A stretch of DNA of 64,000 nucleotides from Bacteroidota bacterium (GTDB taxonomy: Bacteria; Bacteroidota; Bacteroidia; Chitinophagales; Chitinophagaceae). The notes beneath the pieces are model-generated. The model was not told the DNA's origin, made no database searches, and worked only from the letters and a program-made list of their open reading frames with translations. This document shows, piece after piece, positions 9,654 to 20,303 of this stretch. Location of the stretch: assembly GCA_026391455.1 (NCBI GenBank), contig JAPLEH010000069.1, forward strand, positions 1 to 64,000, in the 5' to 3' direction. The position numbers and the translations under genes were made by a program. Position 1 is the first letter of the stretch. Each line of letters starts with the position of its first letter.

Positions 9654-9983
9654 TTATTTTGGTTTAATGTTTAGGGTTAACCAAATATACAGATTATGGC
9701 TAAACTTTTGGCATGATCCGTTCTATCAGTAAAAACTCTTATGTCATGAATCTGAATACCTTTTCTTCAAAATACCTCACGTTACGAACCGACACACAAT
9801 TCTTTCAATTCTTCTTGCTCGTCTTAACTGAACTAGGCGCAATTAAATAATAAAACCTGATTTTTTATACCCTGACGATTGGCGTATTTTTTACGCATAG
9901 AAACAGGAACAGAAAGTAAAGGTTGCATCTAGCATAGTTTAGTCACTAATCAATTTACAAAGATATATTAGAGGAAAAACATC

Positions 9984-10199
9984 TCACCCCTCCACCAACT
10001 TCCCCAACCCCACTTCCAATCCCTGTGCAATTTCCCAAAGGGTATAAAGGGTAACGTTTACTTTGCCGTTCTCAATTTTTTCGATGGCCTGGCGGTCTTT
10101 GTGGCAGGCACGGGCAAGGTCGGATTTTGACCAGCCACTGGCTTTGCGGAATGCTATGATACGATTTCTGGTTATTTTACTGATCCTTTCTCTGTTCAA
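9984..10199 (-). CDS. XRE-family HTH transcriptional regulator (71 aa)
   Basis: GWSKSDLARACHKDRQAIEKIENGKVNVTLYTLWEIAQGLEV is a canonical XRE HTH. Confidence 0.9.
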   Translation of the reverse strand: MNRERISKITRNRIIAFRKASGWSKSDLARACHKDRQAIEKIENGKVNVTLYTLWEIAQGLEVGLGKLVEG

Positions 10200-10230
10200 C
10201 CTTCAATTGTCAGTTTATTTGCTTACAAAA

Positions 10231-10252
10231 ATGTCATATAATTGTATGACAT
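10231..10252. promoter_or_regulatory. Palindromic operator between divergent XRE and SymE genes
   Basis: ATGTCATA-taattg-TATGACAT, perfect 8-bp arms. A third half-site TATGACAT at 10291-10298 overlaps the symE start codon. Confidence 0.65.
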
Positions 10253-10271
10253 CGGGAATGGAGAGGGTAGC

Positions 10272-10279
10272 TATATTTG
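10272..10279 (+). promoter_or_regulatory. Bacteroidota -7 box (TATATTTG) for symE
   Basis: Matches the TAnnTTTG consensus 18 bp before the ATG. Confidence 0.45.
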
Positions 10280-10296
10280 TTAGATGAAGATATGAC

Positions 10297-10494
10297 ATGA
10301 AGAAAACACGGATTCTAAAAGTTTATAAGAAAGCCCAGCAGCGCCAACGATATTATGCTATTGTACCGGAGATCAGGCTACAAGGTGAATGGTTGCAAAA
10401 AATCGGTTTTGGAATTGGCTCAACTGTACAGGTGAGAATAGCCAGCCAAAAAATTGTGCTGGAACTGGTCGAGAGAAATGAAGCTGCGAGTTGA
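10297..10494 (+). CDS. symE: SymE-family toxin-like protein
   Basis: RILKVYKKAQQRQRYYAIVPEIRLQGEWLQKIGFGIGSTVQVRIASQKIVLEL resembles the SymE/AbrB-like toxin fold. Confidence 0.8.
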   Translation: MKKTRILKVYKKAQQRQRYYAIVPEIRLQGEWLQKIGFGIGSTVQVRIASQKIVLELVERNEAAS

Positions 10495-10629
10495 AAATCA
10501 CCAGAACAACTGCTTGCTGCTAGCAGGAAAAAAGCGCAAAAAAACCGCTGAATTATTTTCATTTTTATTTGTAACTGAGTGCCACGCAAACTAATTTATT
10601 TAGTATTTTTGTCTCATCGCATATAACTA

Positions 10630-11652
10630 ATGGAAACAGCTCAACAACAAAACGATATTATTTTTTACAATACCCCAGCCGGGGGAGTGAAAATAGAAGT
10701 GATCTTTAATGACGAAACCTTTTGGCTCACACAGAAAAGAATGGCCGAATTGTTTGGGGTGGAAAGCAATACAATAACCTACCATTTAAAAGAGATATAC
10801 AAAACTGGCGAATTGGAGGAAACGGCAACTGCTCGAAAAATTCGAGTAGTTCAGAAAGAGGGTAACCGGGACGTAAGTCGGGAACTGGATTTCTATAGCC
10901 TCGATGCCATAATAGCTGTTGGTTACAGGGTAAATAGTTTTGAAGCCACTCAATTCCGTATTTGGGCTACCCAAACGCTCCGTGAATTCATAATTAAAGG
11001 CTTTGTTTTAGACGATGAAAGACTCAAACAGGGCAAACGCTTCGGCAAAGATTACTTTGATGAACTGCTGGATCGTATCCGGGAGATTCGGGCCAGTGAA
11101 AGGCGTTTTTATCTTAAATTAACCGACATCTACGAACAATGCAGCATTGACTATAAGAAGGATGCTGAAATCACGCATACATTTTTTAAAACGGTTCAGA
11201 ATAAACTTCATTTTGCCATATCCGGCAAAACAGCGGCTCAGCTCATTGCTGAGCGGGCCAGTGGCGATAAACCGAATATGGGCCTCCAAACATGGAAGAA
11301 TGCCCCTTCCGGTAAAATATTGAAAGGCGATATAATCATCGCCAAAAATTACCTCATAGAAAAAGAAATCAAAGAACTGGAGCGTATCGTTTCCATGTAT
11401 CTCGACTATGCAGAAAATCAGGCGGCACGGCAAATACCCATGAAAATGCAGGATTGGGTGGAAAAGCTGGATGCTTTCCTGCAATTCAACGAATACCAGA
11501 TATTAAAAGATGCAGGCACCGTAAGTCATGAAGTGGCAGTGAAACTAGCCGAAAAAGAATACGCCAAATTCCGGGTGATACAAGACCAGCACTTTGAAAG
11601 TGATTTTGAAGAGGCAGTAAAAAAACTGAAGCCGAAATCCGGGAAAAAGTAA
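10630..11652 (+). CDS. rhuM: RhuM family protein
   Basis: IIFYNTPAGGVKIEVIFNDETFWLTQKRMAELFGVESNTITYHLKEIY...; characteristic RhuM N-terminus. Confidence 0.88.
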   Translation: METAQQQNDIIFYNTPAGGVKIEVIFNDETFWLTQKRMAELFGVESNTITYHLKEIYKTGELEETATARKIRVVQKEGNRDVSRELDFYSLDAIIAVGYRVNSFEATQFRIWATQTLREFIIKGFVLDDERLKQGKRFGKDYFDELLDRIREIRASERRFYLKLTDIYEQCSIDYKKDAEITHTFFKTVQNKLHFAISGKTAAQLIAERASGDKPNMGLQTWKNAPSGKILKGDIIIAKNYLIEKEIKELERIVSMYLDYAENQAARQIPMKMQDWVEKLDAFLQFNEYQILKDAGTVSHEVAVKLAEKEYAKFRVIQDQHFESDFEEAVKKLKPKSGKK

Positions 11653-11855
11653 TTTTCAGGCAACTCCCTGTAAAAATGCTGGATGGACTAAATGATAAAA
11701 AAAACGACTAACTGCCAGGAGCATTCTCCGATAATCTCATTTATAATACGGAATATCCATACTTCAAAATTCTAATGAGGGTAAAAAAAACAGGGGGTAA
11801 ACCGAGACCATTTAAATACACTGTATTCCTTGTCCCTTAATATCCGCTCAACCCA

Positions 11856-12449
11856 TCACTCCCTCTCCCTCAACAACCTTTCATAATCCTCCTTCGTATC
11901 AATATCCTCTTTTCCCAGCGGGAAAGCAACCAGGCCGGTACAGTCCTTGTTTTTTTGCACCAGTTGTTTGGCTCCTTTATCTCCTTCCAATAACAGCAGC
12001 TCCGGAAAGAGCGCGCGGTGAAAGAAGACCGGCGTACCGGTAATCCCTCCATAGTCGGAGGCGATAATGGGCAAATGCGTTTGCTGATGCGCGTCGAGTA
12101 ATTGCTGTAGTAACGCACCTGTAATATGAGGCTGATCACATACCGTGATGATCACCCCGTCCAGTTGAGGATGCCGGCTGGTGAGGTATTTCAGGCCACA
12201 ACCAATGGATCCGGCCATGCCGGTTTGCCAATTGTCGTTGATCACCATCGCGGCCCCTTCACATTCCTTCTTCAACAGTGTAGCATTGGCACCCAGCACC
12301 ACCACCACCGCTCCGCAAGCAGATTGTATGGCCGTAGTGACGATTCTTTTCAATAGCGTGTGTTCATTGTATACAAGCGATTGCTTGGGCTGCCCCAATC
12401 GTGAAGAACTGCCGGCGGCCAGTATGATAATGCCATATTCTTCCTGCAT
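11856..12449 (-). CDS. MobA-like nucleotidyltransferase (molybdenum cofactor)
   Basis: IIILAAGSSSRLGQPKQSL signature; adjacent to xdhC and molybdenum hydroxylases. Confidence 0.88.
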   Translation of the reverse strand: MQEEYGIIILAAGSSSRLGQPKQSLVYNEHTLLKRIVTTAIQSACGAVVVVLGANATLLKKECEGAAMVINDNWQTGMAGSIGCGLKYLTSRHPQLDGVIITVCDQPHITGALLQQLLDAHQQTHLPIIASDYGGITGTPVFFHRALFPELLLLEGDKGAKQLVQKNKDCTGLVAFPLGKEDIDTKEDYERLLRERE

Positions 12450-12455
12450 GTGAAG

Positions 12456-13613
12456 CTAAACTGGTTTGGTAATGATCTTTTCAATGGCCGTCTCCGGGCG
12501 GTGATGAATGGGCTCTTCTTTTTTGCGCAAGGATGCAGGGTTGCGCAAGGCAAGCAGTGATTTTATTTCCGCCACTATAGAAAGGGCAATTTCTTCCGGC
12601 GTTTCCGCACCAATATCCAATCCCACCGGGCTGTGCAACACCGACAATTGTTCTGCAGAAAAGCTGAGCCCTTCTTGCGTCAGTTCATCCAGCATCCGGT
12701 CCCTTTTCTTTTTGGGTCCCAGCATTCCGATGTATGAAACTTTTCGCAGCAGTAATTGCCGGAGCATGGCCATATCATAATTATAATTATGCGTCATCAG
12801 CACAAAGAACGTAAGTTCGTCAATGGCGATTTTTTCCAGCACTTCTTCCGGCTTTGCCAACCATACACTGCAGGCTGCTCCAAAGCGGTCGCGCGTGGCA
12901 TAATTCGGTCTTCCATCCACCACAGTCACCTCCCATCCGAGTATGGCTGCCATCTCCACTACCGGTATCACATCATTGCCGGCACCGGCGATCACCAGCG
13001 ATACCGGTGGGCTGATCACTTCCAGAAATGCGACCCAATCATTTTTTTCTGATATATAATTTTTAAATGAAGATTGCAGGCTGGTGAGTGTCTGCCGGGC
13101 ATCTGCGAAAAGCTGATCCGGTATCGGTGCCACCTTCGTTTTCATCTCCCGTTCCTTACTCAGGAATAAACATGTGCCGGGTTGGGGACTGTTCTTATCT
13201 TGGAGATTGAATAAACTGACCAATACCGCATACTGCCGTTTACTATCTGCTGCTTTTAAAAAATGGATGGGATTATTCGGATCCGATGCATCGATCGGCT
13301 CGATCAGCACCTGTATGATTCCATTACAACCAAGACCGATCCCGAATTTTGCATCATCGTCGTCCATCGTATCATAGGTCACCAGTCTTGTCCGGTTCTC
13401 CTGCATCACATGTAAAGCTTTTCGCAATGCATCTCCCTCGAGGCATCCGCCACTGATGGCTCCTGTTAATTCGCCGTTTTCCGTAATCAGCATTCGTGCT
13501 CCCGGGCGCCGGTAGGATGAACCTTCCACATGCACCACGGTAGCTAAGGCTGTTTGCTTACCAGACAGGCTCACCTTTTCATACGCTGCTATAATTTGTT
13601 TAATCTCCTTCAT
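12456..13613 (-). CDS. xdhC: XdhC/CoxI family protein
   Basis: ATVVHVEGSSYRRPGARMLI, GAISGGCLEGD, GLGCNG, IGMLGPKKKR motifs. Confidence 0.92.
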   Translation of the reverse strand: MKEIKQIIAAYEKVSLSGKQTALATVVHVEGSSYRRPGARMLITENGELTGAISGGCLEGDALRKALHVMQENRTRLVTYDTMDDDDAKFGIGLGCNGIIQVLIEPIDASDPNNPIHFLKAADSKRQYAVLVSLFNLQDKNSPQPGTCLFLSKEREMKTKVAPIPDQLFADARQTLTSLQSSFKNYISEKNDWVAFLEVISPPVSLVIAGAGNDVIPVVEMAAILGWEVTVVDGRPNYATRDRFGAACSVWLAKPEEVLEKIAIDELTFFVLMTHNYNYDMAMLRQLLLRKVSYIGMLGPKKKRDRMLDELTQEGLSFSAEQLSVLHSPVGLDIGAETPEEIALSIVAEIKSLLALRNPASLRKKEEPIHHRPETAIEKIITKPV

Positions 13614-13632
13614 GCTATTTACTCACCGCCCG

Positions 13633-15891
13633 TTAACTGAATACGGGTTGATTTTCCACCATGAATGGTTGTGCATAAAAACGTTTTCCCATGGCTTTGT
13701 ACAATGCATTGGCCAATGCACCGATTACCGGCGGGCCGGAGGGTTCTCCCATACCTGTGGGATCGGTCTCGCTTTTTACAAAATGGGTTTCGATCTTTTT
13801 AGGTGCTTCCGAATTGCGAATCATTCTGTACTTATCAAAATTACTTTGATCCGGCACTCCGTTGGTAAATGTCATACCACTGTACATGGCATGCCCGATG
13901 GCATCCGTTACCGCACCTTCCGAGAGATTGGTGGCTGCATCCGGATTGATCACAATACCACAATCCACTGCTGTGGTGATTTTTTCAATCACCGGTTTGT
14001 TGTCCTTCATGGATATATCCACCACATGTGCCACATAACTGTCGTGACAGAAATAAGCAGCCACACCCCTTGCAATGCCGGGTTCTGTTTTGCCCCACTC
14101 GGATTTTTCTTTTACCAGTTTCAATACACCTGCATAACGGTCCGCATTGTAATCATTATCCTTACCGACCGGTTTGCTTTTTGCTTTTTCAAACAACTCC
14201 AGCCGCATCTCAATCGGATCTTTTCCCATCGCTTCGGCCAGTTCATCCAAAAAAGATTGTTCGGCACCCGCAATAAAATTTGATGCCGGTGCACGAAAGG
14301 CCCCCACACTGATATTGGTGGGAATGGCCCATTCTTCTGCCAGGTAATTTTCCACGGCTCCGGCGGGATAGCGGTTTGCCATCAGCGCATTTTCCGGTAT
14401 ACCGCCTGCCCGTACATGAAAGGCAATTAAGTTTTTGTTTTCATCCAATGCCGCACGGTAGGTGGCGAAATAAGCAGGCCGGTATACACCGGTGGTCATA
14501 TCATCTTCTCTGGTATAAATGAGTTTTACCGGTGCCTTCACCCTATCGGAAATGATAGCGGCTTCCACTAAGAAATGTCCATATAATCTTCTGCCAAATC
14601 CGCCACCCATCCTGGTCATTTTCACGTCTACTTTATCAATGGGAATGCCCAGCCTGTCGGATACCGATTGCTCCATAAAGGATGGGGTTTGCACCGGGCC
14701 TACGAGCATTGCTTTACCGTCTTTTACATTCGCGAAAAAGTTCATCGGCTCCATAGTATTATGTGCCAGAAAGGGACAGGAGTAATGCCGCTCAATCACC
14801 ACACTTGCTTTTTTAAAAGCCCCTTCCGGATCTCCATCTTTTCGCACGGTCTTCACCTGTTTGGGTGTTGCCGCCATTTGTTCTTTATGTGTAGTGGTAT
14901 TCTCAAATCCTGCCGGGGTTATAACATCCATCATCGTTCCAAATACATCTACTTTATCTGTTATCGTTTTGATGGGTTCTGTTTCCGATTTGAATGATTT
15001 TTTCGCCTGCATCACCTGCCAGGTGGTTTTTCCCACAATGGCGAGTATCTTACTAAAGGCAGCCACATCGCACCATTGCTTTTTCTTTCTGTCGGGGTAC
15101 ACATCGATAAAAAACGCATCGGTAATACCGGGCATCGATTTGATGGCACTGATATCCGACTCTTTTAATTGCAACCCGAATGCAGGTGGATGTACGATCA
15201 TCGCGATGAGCATACCTTCCTCTTTATAATCGAGGCCAAACAATGGTTTTCCGGTGGCGATCTTTTGTCCATCCACATTTTTGCGGCTGGTGCCGATGAT
15301 TTTGAAATCTTTCGGTTTTTTCAGTGTTACTTTTTCCGGCACCGCGAGTTTGGATGCGGCAGATGCAAAGGCTCCATACCCGGCCGATTTTCCACTGGCC
15401 TTATGTATCAGTTTACCTTCTATGGTTTCTATTTCGGATACGGGTACTTTCCATTCATTGGCTGCTGCCTGTTTAAGCATGTCACGGGCAGTGGCTCCGG
15501 CGATGCGCATGGCATTCCAGGATGCGCTTACAGATGTGCTGCCTCCTGCTATCTGCATAGGCTTATACAGATCAGTATTCAATGAAGCCTGCTCCACAAT
15601 CACATCTTTCCAGTTCACATCGAGTTCTTCAGCCACCATCATTGGCATACTGGTCTTTACGTTTTGTCCTATTTCAGGATTGGGTGACATGAGTGTGATC
15701 AATCCATTGTCACCTATTTTCAGGTAGCCATTGAATTCAAACCATTCTTTGGGCAATTCAAGTGCTGCGGCTCCTCTTGTTGCTGCCGGCTTGCATCCGG
15801 AGAGCAAATTAAAACTAAGTAACATGCCTCCACCTGCCAGGGCAGATACCTGAATGAATCTTCTTCTGTTGATCGTATTATTTGCAGACAT
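13633..15891 (-). CDS. Molybdopterin-dependent oxidoreductase large subunit (IorB-like), Tat substrate
   Basis: Tat signal NRRRFIQVSALAGG; GGGFGRR, AFRAP and catalytic GMGEP motifs. Confidence 0.9.
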   Translation of the reverse strand: MSANNTINRRRFIQVSALAGGGMLLSFNLLSGCKPAATRGAAALELPKEWFEFNGYLKIGDNGLITLMSPNPEIGQNVKTSMPMMVAEELDVNWKDVIVEQASLNTDLYKPMQIAGGSTSVSASWNAMRIAGATARDMLKQAAANEWKVPVSEIETIEGKLIHKASGKSAGYGAFASAASKLAVPEKVTLKKPKDFKIIGTSRKNVDGQKIATGKPLFGLDYKEEGMLIAMIVHPPAFGLQLKESDISAIKSMPGITDAFFIDVYPDRKKKQWCDVAAFSKILAIVGKTTWQVMQAKKSFKSETEPIKTITDKVDVFGTMMDVITPAGFENTTTHKEQMAATPKQVKTVRKDGDPEGAFKKASVVIERHYSCPFLAHNTMEPMNFFANVKDGKAMLVGPVQTPSFMEQSVSDRLGIPIDKVDVKMTRMGGGFGRRLYGHFLVEAAIISDRVKAPVKLIYTREDDMTTGVYRPAYFATYRAALDENKNLIAFHVRAGGIPENALMANRYPAGAVENYLAEEWAIPTNISVGAFRAPASNFIAGAEQSFLDELAEAMGKDPIEMRLELFEKAKSKPVGKDNDYNADRYAGVLKLVKEKSEWGKTEPGIARGVAAYFCHDSYVAHVVDISMKDNKPVIEKITTAVDCGIVINPDAATNLSEGAVTDAIGHAMYSGMTFTNGVPDQSNFDKYRMIRNSEAPKKIETHFVKSETDPTGMGEPSGPPVIGALANALYKAMGKRFYAQPFMVENQPVFS

Positions 15892-15900
15892 AGAATAGTT

Positions 15901-16359
15901 TTATAATGATGCAGCAGCGGTTTTTACAGCGGCCTTTATTCGTAAATAAGTTCCACAGCGGCAGATATTACCATCCATGGCGGATGCGATCTCTTCGTCG
16001 GAAGGATTTTTATTTCGTTTTAATAAAGCCGCTGCCGTCATGATCTGTCCGGCCTGGCAATATCCGCATTGCGCCACATCGAGATCCACCCATGCTTTCT
16101 GTACGGGATGGTCTCCTGTGTCGGAGAGTCCTTCAATGGTGGTGATTTCCTGATTTCCTATGGAAGATACCGGCAACACACAGGAGCGGGTGGCCATATC
16201 TCCGAGGTGAATGGTGCAGGCTCCGCATTGGGCAAGGCCGCAACCAAACTTGGTACCCACCATATCCAGGTGATCCCGTAATATCCAGAGCACCGGTGTA
16301 GAGGGATCTGCATCCACTTTATATTGCTTGCCATTAATCGTCAGCTCATAGGTTGCCAT
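15901..16359 (-). CDS. (2Fe-2S)-binding small subunit (IorA-like)
   Basis: [16 protein letters not shown] and CGYCQAG...[12 protein letters not shown] cysteine motifs. Confidence 0.93.
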   Translation of the reverse strand: MATYELTINGKQYKVDADPSTPVLWILRDHLDMVGTKFGCGLAQCGACTIHLGDMATRSCVLPVSSIGNQEITTIEGLSDTGDHPVQKAWVDLDVAQCGYCQAGQIMTAAALLKRNKNPSDEEIASAMDGNICRCGTYLRIKAAVKTAAASL

Positions 16360-16646
16360 ATCTCAAATTTTAAACTGATAATCGGGTTCCTGTTAAAGTT
16401 AGATAATGTTCGTTAATTACCCTTATTTATCAATGGGGAAGGAAAACCGGAGGAAATGCGCCATTGTTCCGTTGCAGAATAATGCCGGCGCCGCATTCCA
16501 ATCGCTGCTGACATGGGAATGTATGCAAGCGCGAAAAAATTTTTTGAGAACAGTGTACAGGCAACTTACACCATCCCTTTGAGAAGTTGGGTAAATGCGC
16601 TTTCGCAACCCGATACACGGATCAGATCATTACTATCTTTTTATGT

Positions 16647-18935
16647 CTAGAATCCCGCTTTGGGCGTACTGTTCAATGCATCCATATAGGGCTGGTTGTA
16701 CACACGCTTACCGGTGTTCTTATAGATCGCATTGGCCACGGCGCCGAAAATGGGTGGAAACGGTGGTTCCCCCAATCCGGTGGGGTCAATATCATTCTCC
16801 ACAAAATGCACTTCTATTTTCTTGGGTGCTTCCCGCATCCGTATCATCCGGTAACGGGTGAAATTATTTTGTTCAGCCATCCCATCTTTATGCGAAAGGC
16901 GTCCATACAATGCATTCCCGATTCCATCCACCACAGCACCCTGCACCATATTGGTGGCGGCATCCGGGTTAATCACGATTCCGCAATCCATAGCACTGAA
17001 TACTCTTTCTACATAAGGCTGTCCATCTTTTTTTACCACATCCACCACATGTGCCGCATAGGAATTGTGACAGAAATAGGCGGCCACTCCGCGGCTGTAT
17101 TTATTATTTGCCGGATTCTTCCAGCCCGATTTTTCTTTTACCAGTTTCAACACACCGGCATACCGGTCTGCATCATATTCATTGTTCTTTCCAACCGGAT
17201 TTTCTTTGGCCCGCTTCAGTAATTCAAGCCGGAAGTCGATCGGGTCTTTTCCCATAGCTTCGGCCAATTCATCAAGGAAGGACTGTTCAGCCGCTGCATT
17301 GAAATTAGAACGGGGTGCACGGAATGCTCCGATTGTGATATTGGTGGGAAGTTCCCAACTTTCAGCCAGGTAATTATCTACAGCACCGGCAGGAAACCGG
17401 TTTGCATGTATAGGACTTTCGGGAATACCCCCACCCTTTACATGAAAGGCTATTAAATTTTTATTGGCATCCAATGCAGCCCGATAGGTAGCGGTATACA
17501 TGGGGCGATAAATACCGTATGTCATATCATCTTCACGGCTATACACGAGCTTCACCGGTGCTTTTACTTTTCTTGAAATGAGTGCAGCTTCTGTTACATA
17601 ATGGCCATAGGCCCGCAGTCCAAAACCACCGCCCATACGGGCCATCCGTATCTCAATTTTATCTGCAGGCAGATTTAATATTTTCGACAACGTAGGTTCG
17701 ATCCATCCCGGTGCCTGGTGTGGTCCTATTACCAATGCCTGATCGTCGGTAACATGCGCGAAAAAATTCATGGGCTCCATGCAATTGTGTGCTAAGAAGG
17801 GTGCCGTATAGGTGCGTTCAATAATTGTTGCTGCATTTTTAAATGCTGTTTCGGGATCTCCATCTTTGCGTAATTGCTGTGCGGGCTTCTTCGCCTGCTC
17901 AATCATTTTGGCCATTTGCACATTGCTGCTCTCCAGCCCGGCAGGCACCACCACTTCTTTTTTTCCTCCCCTGCCGGCAATCACTTCTTTGGTATCTGCG
18001 ATAGGCTCCCAGTTTACTTTTAGTTTCTTACGAGCATTCATAACTTCCCAGGTGGTATTGCCCACTACTACCAGCAGTTCATTGAACGTGCGGGTATCAA
18101 AGCCAGCCTGCTCATACCCATCGGGATATAATTGCTGACGAAATACGTCTTTGATGCCCGGCATTTTCAATGTTTCAGTTGCATCGAAAGATGTTAATTT
18201 CATACCAAAGGCAGGCGGATGCTCGATCATGGCGATGAGCATACCTTCTGTGGTATAGTCCATACCAAAAAGTGGTTTGCCGGTAACGATCTTCACCCCT
18301 TCCACATTTTTCTTTGAATGTCGCACCACGTTGAACTGCTTCGCATTATTCAATTTTATTCCTTTGGGAATGGGTAAGCTGGCTGCTTTGGCTGCAACGC
18401 TTCCATAGGTACCCGACTTGCCGGATTTCTCATGATACAAGATTCCCTCTTTCGTAGTGATTTCTTCCGCTGGTACACCCCATGTTTGTGCGGCTGCTTC
18501 TATGAGCATGCTGCGGGCTGCAGCTCCGGCTTCGCGCAAGGGCTTCCAGTACATTCGGATCGAATTGCTGCCTCCGGTAAATTGTGGTCCCAGTTTTACA
18601 TTGTCGTGCGGCCCCATTTCAACCACTACTTTCTGCCAGTCAATATCCAGTTCTTCTGCCACCATCATGGGGAGTGAAGTCATTACATTCTGACCGAATT
18701 CGGGATTGGGGTTGAGTATCTTGATAATATTATCCGGTGTGATTTTTATATAACCGGTGATCTCATTCCATTGCAGTTCCGGCAGGTCCAATGCATGGGC
18801 ATTACCGGCAGAAGCAAATTTTGGCAACCAGCTAAAACTGATCATCAATCCTCCACCTGCCAATACAGATGTTTTCAGGAATGAACGGCGGCTATGATTG
18901 GTTGGTGTCTTTTCCATTTTCAATGATTTGAGCAT
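16647..18935 (-). CDS. Second molybdopterin-dependent oxidoreductase large subunit, Tat substrate
   Basis: Tat signal SRRSFLKTSVLAGGG; GGGFGLR, AFRAPRS, GLGEPP motifs; paralogous to 13633-15891. Confidence 0.9.
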   Translation of the reverse strand: MLKSLKMEKTPTNHSRRSFLKTSVLAGGGLMISFSWLPKFASAGNAHALDLPELQWNEITGYIKITPDNIIKILNPNPEFGQNVMTSLPMMVAEELDIDWQKVVVEMGPHDNVKLGPQFTGGSNSIRMYWKPLREAGAAARSMLIEAAAQTWGVPAEEITTKEGILYHEKSGKSGTYGSVAAKAASLPIPKGIKLNNAKQFNVVRHSKKNVEGVKIVTGKPLFGMDYTTEGMLIAMIEHPPAFGMKLTSFDATETLKMPGIKDVFRQQLYPDGYEQAGFDTRTFNELLVVVGNTTWEVMNARKKLKVNWEPIADTKEVIAGRGGKKEVVVPAGLESSNVQMAKMIEQAKKPAQQLRKDGDPETAFKNAATIIERTYTAPFLAHNCMEPMNFFAHVTDDQALVIGPHQAPGWIEPTLSKILNLPADKIEIRMARMGGGFGLRAYGHYVTEAALISRKVKAPVKLVYSREDDMTYGIYRPMYTATYRAALDANKNLIAFHVKGGGIPESPIHANRFPAGAVDNYLAESWELPTNITIGAFRAPRSNFNAAAEQSFLDELAEAMGKDPIDFRLELLKRAKENPVGKNNEYDADRYAGVLKLVKEKSGWKNPANNKYSRGVAAYFCHNSYAAHVVDVVKKDGQPYVERVFSAMDCGIVINPDAATNMVQGAVVDGIGNALYGRLSHKDGMAEQNNFTRYRMIRMREAPKKIEVHFVENDIDPTGLGEPPFPPIFGAVANAIYKNTGKRVYNQPYMDALNSTPKAGF

Positions 18936-18966
18936 TTACAAATGAGAGTTGTATGCAACTCCATCC

Positions 18967-19422
18967 TTATTTTTTTGCTGCTGCTTTTATCGCTTCTTTG
19001 ATTCGTAAATAGGTTCCGCAACGGCAGATATTGCCACTCATGGCTGCTTCGATCTGTGCATCGGTGGGATTGGGTGTGGTTTTCAATAAGGCCGAAGCGG
19101 TCATGATCTGTCCGGTCTGGCAATAGCCGCATTGAGCCACATCATATTCCAGCCAGGCTTTCTGCACCGGGTGTTCCCCATTTTCAGAAAGACCTTCAAT
19201 GGTGGTGATCTCACGGTTACCAATAGCCGAAATTGGCATTTGACAAGATCGGACGGCTGTTCCATTGAGATGAATGGTGCAAGCCCCGCACATTGCTACT
19301 CCGCAGCCATATTTAGTTCCCGTCATATGCAGGTGTTCTCTGATCACCCAGAGTAATGGAGTAGCAGGATCCACATCCACCTGCCTGTTTGTCCCATTTA
19401 CCTTTAATGTATATACCGCCAT
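18967..19422 (-). CDS. Second (2Fe-2S)-binding small subunit
   Basis: [16 protein letters not shown] and CGYCQTG...[12 protein letters not shown]; paralogous to 15901-16359. Confidence 0.93.
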   Translation of the reverse strand: MAVYTLKVNGTNRQVDVDPATPLLWVIREHLHMTGTKYGCGVAMCGACTIHLNGTAVRSCQMPISAIGNREITTIEGLSENGEHPVQKAWLEYDVAQCGYCQTGQIMTASALLKTTPNPTDAQIEAAMSGNICRCGTYLRIKEAIKAAAKK

Positions 19423-19455
19423 AACATCAGATTTAAATTGTTGGTATTGAAAAAC

Positions 19456-19863
19456 TCATTTTCGTTGTGCTTTCACAAGGGGTACGGTTATTGCGACTGC
19501 ATTCTTATTGCCCCAGGTATTGCGCACATAATTCAGTACATCGGCGATCTGTATGTCCGTCAGGTAATCCTGAGCGGGCATGATGGCGTTATACTTTTGT
19601 CCATTGACCAGTATATCGCCGGTCTGGCCTTTGAGGATGATTCCAATGAGTGTTTTGGCCGGCTTCTTTATATAGTCTGCTTTTGCAAGGGGCGGATTGA
19701 TACCGGGTGTACCTTTACCATCTTCCATGTGGCAGTTCTGGCAATACAACGCATATACCTCTTTACCCCGCTGGATACTTTCTTTTAAACTCTGATCGGT
19801 ACTAAAGCTGCTGAACAGCAATATCCCGGTTGAAATAACAAAAATGCTCATCCACTTCATCAT
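19456..19863 (-). CDS. Class I c-type cytochrome
   Basis: CQNCH heme motif, N-terminal signal sequence, distal Met in AIMPAQ. Confidence 0.88.
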   Translation of the reverse strand: MMKWMSIFVISTGILLFSSFSTDQSLKESIQRGKEVYALYCQNCHMEDGKGTPGINPPLAKADYIKKPAKTLIGIILKGQTGDILVNGQKYNAIMPAQDYLTDIQIADVLNYVRNTWGNKNAVAITVPLVKAQRK

Positions 19864-20303
19864 AATTAAGCTATAGGTTTTTATTTAAGTCAAAAATTCA
19901 CAGCCTGTTTTTGAGCGTGATATTCATCGCTCTTAAAGTTACAACTATATGATTACCTGACGTAAAACTAACCAGAGAAAGAAATTCTCTCAATATCCGA
20001 TTACTGCTTCTAGTCCGGTTTGTATATCACAGTTCGTTAACCAAACAGCTATTTCTGTATTTTGTTGATAAAATTCCGCTCGTTCCGGCATATAAGTGTA
20101 CACAGATTACAGATTTATCTACCATTTTTCCTTTTTCTTTCTTTCCGGTAAAAAAAGTTGGTTGCTCTCCGGTGTTTATTTCTTCTGATTCACCAGACAT
20201 TATAACCGGATATAATATGTATTAACCGGTTTGTTCCCCAACCCGCGTATGCACACTATAGAAAACGTATCGGGGCGCAAGTAAATTCCACTAGCTTTAT
20301 CGC

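Noticed and set aside
9700-9850. Short ORF (MNLNTFSSKYLTLRTDTQFFQFFLLVLTELGAIK) as a gene
   Set aside because: 34 codons, no recognisable similarity or promoter; likely intergenic debris.
11119-11484. 121-aa minus-strand ORF inside rhuM
   Set aside because: Antisense shadow of a convincing RhuM coding frame.
13612-14283. 223-aa plus-strand ORF
   Set aside because: Antisense shadow of the molybdenum hydroxylase; His/Cys/Phe-rich low-plausibility translation.
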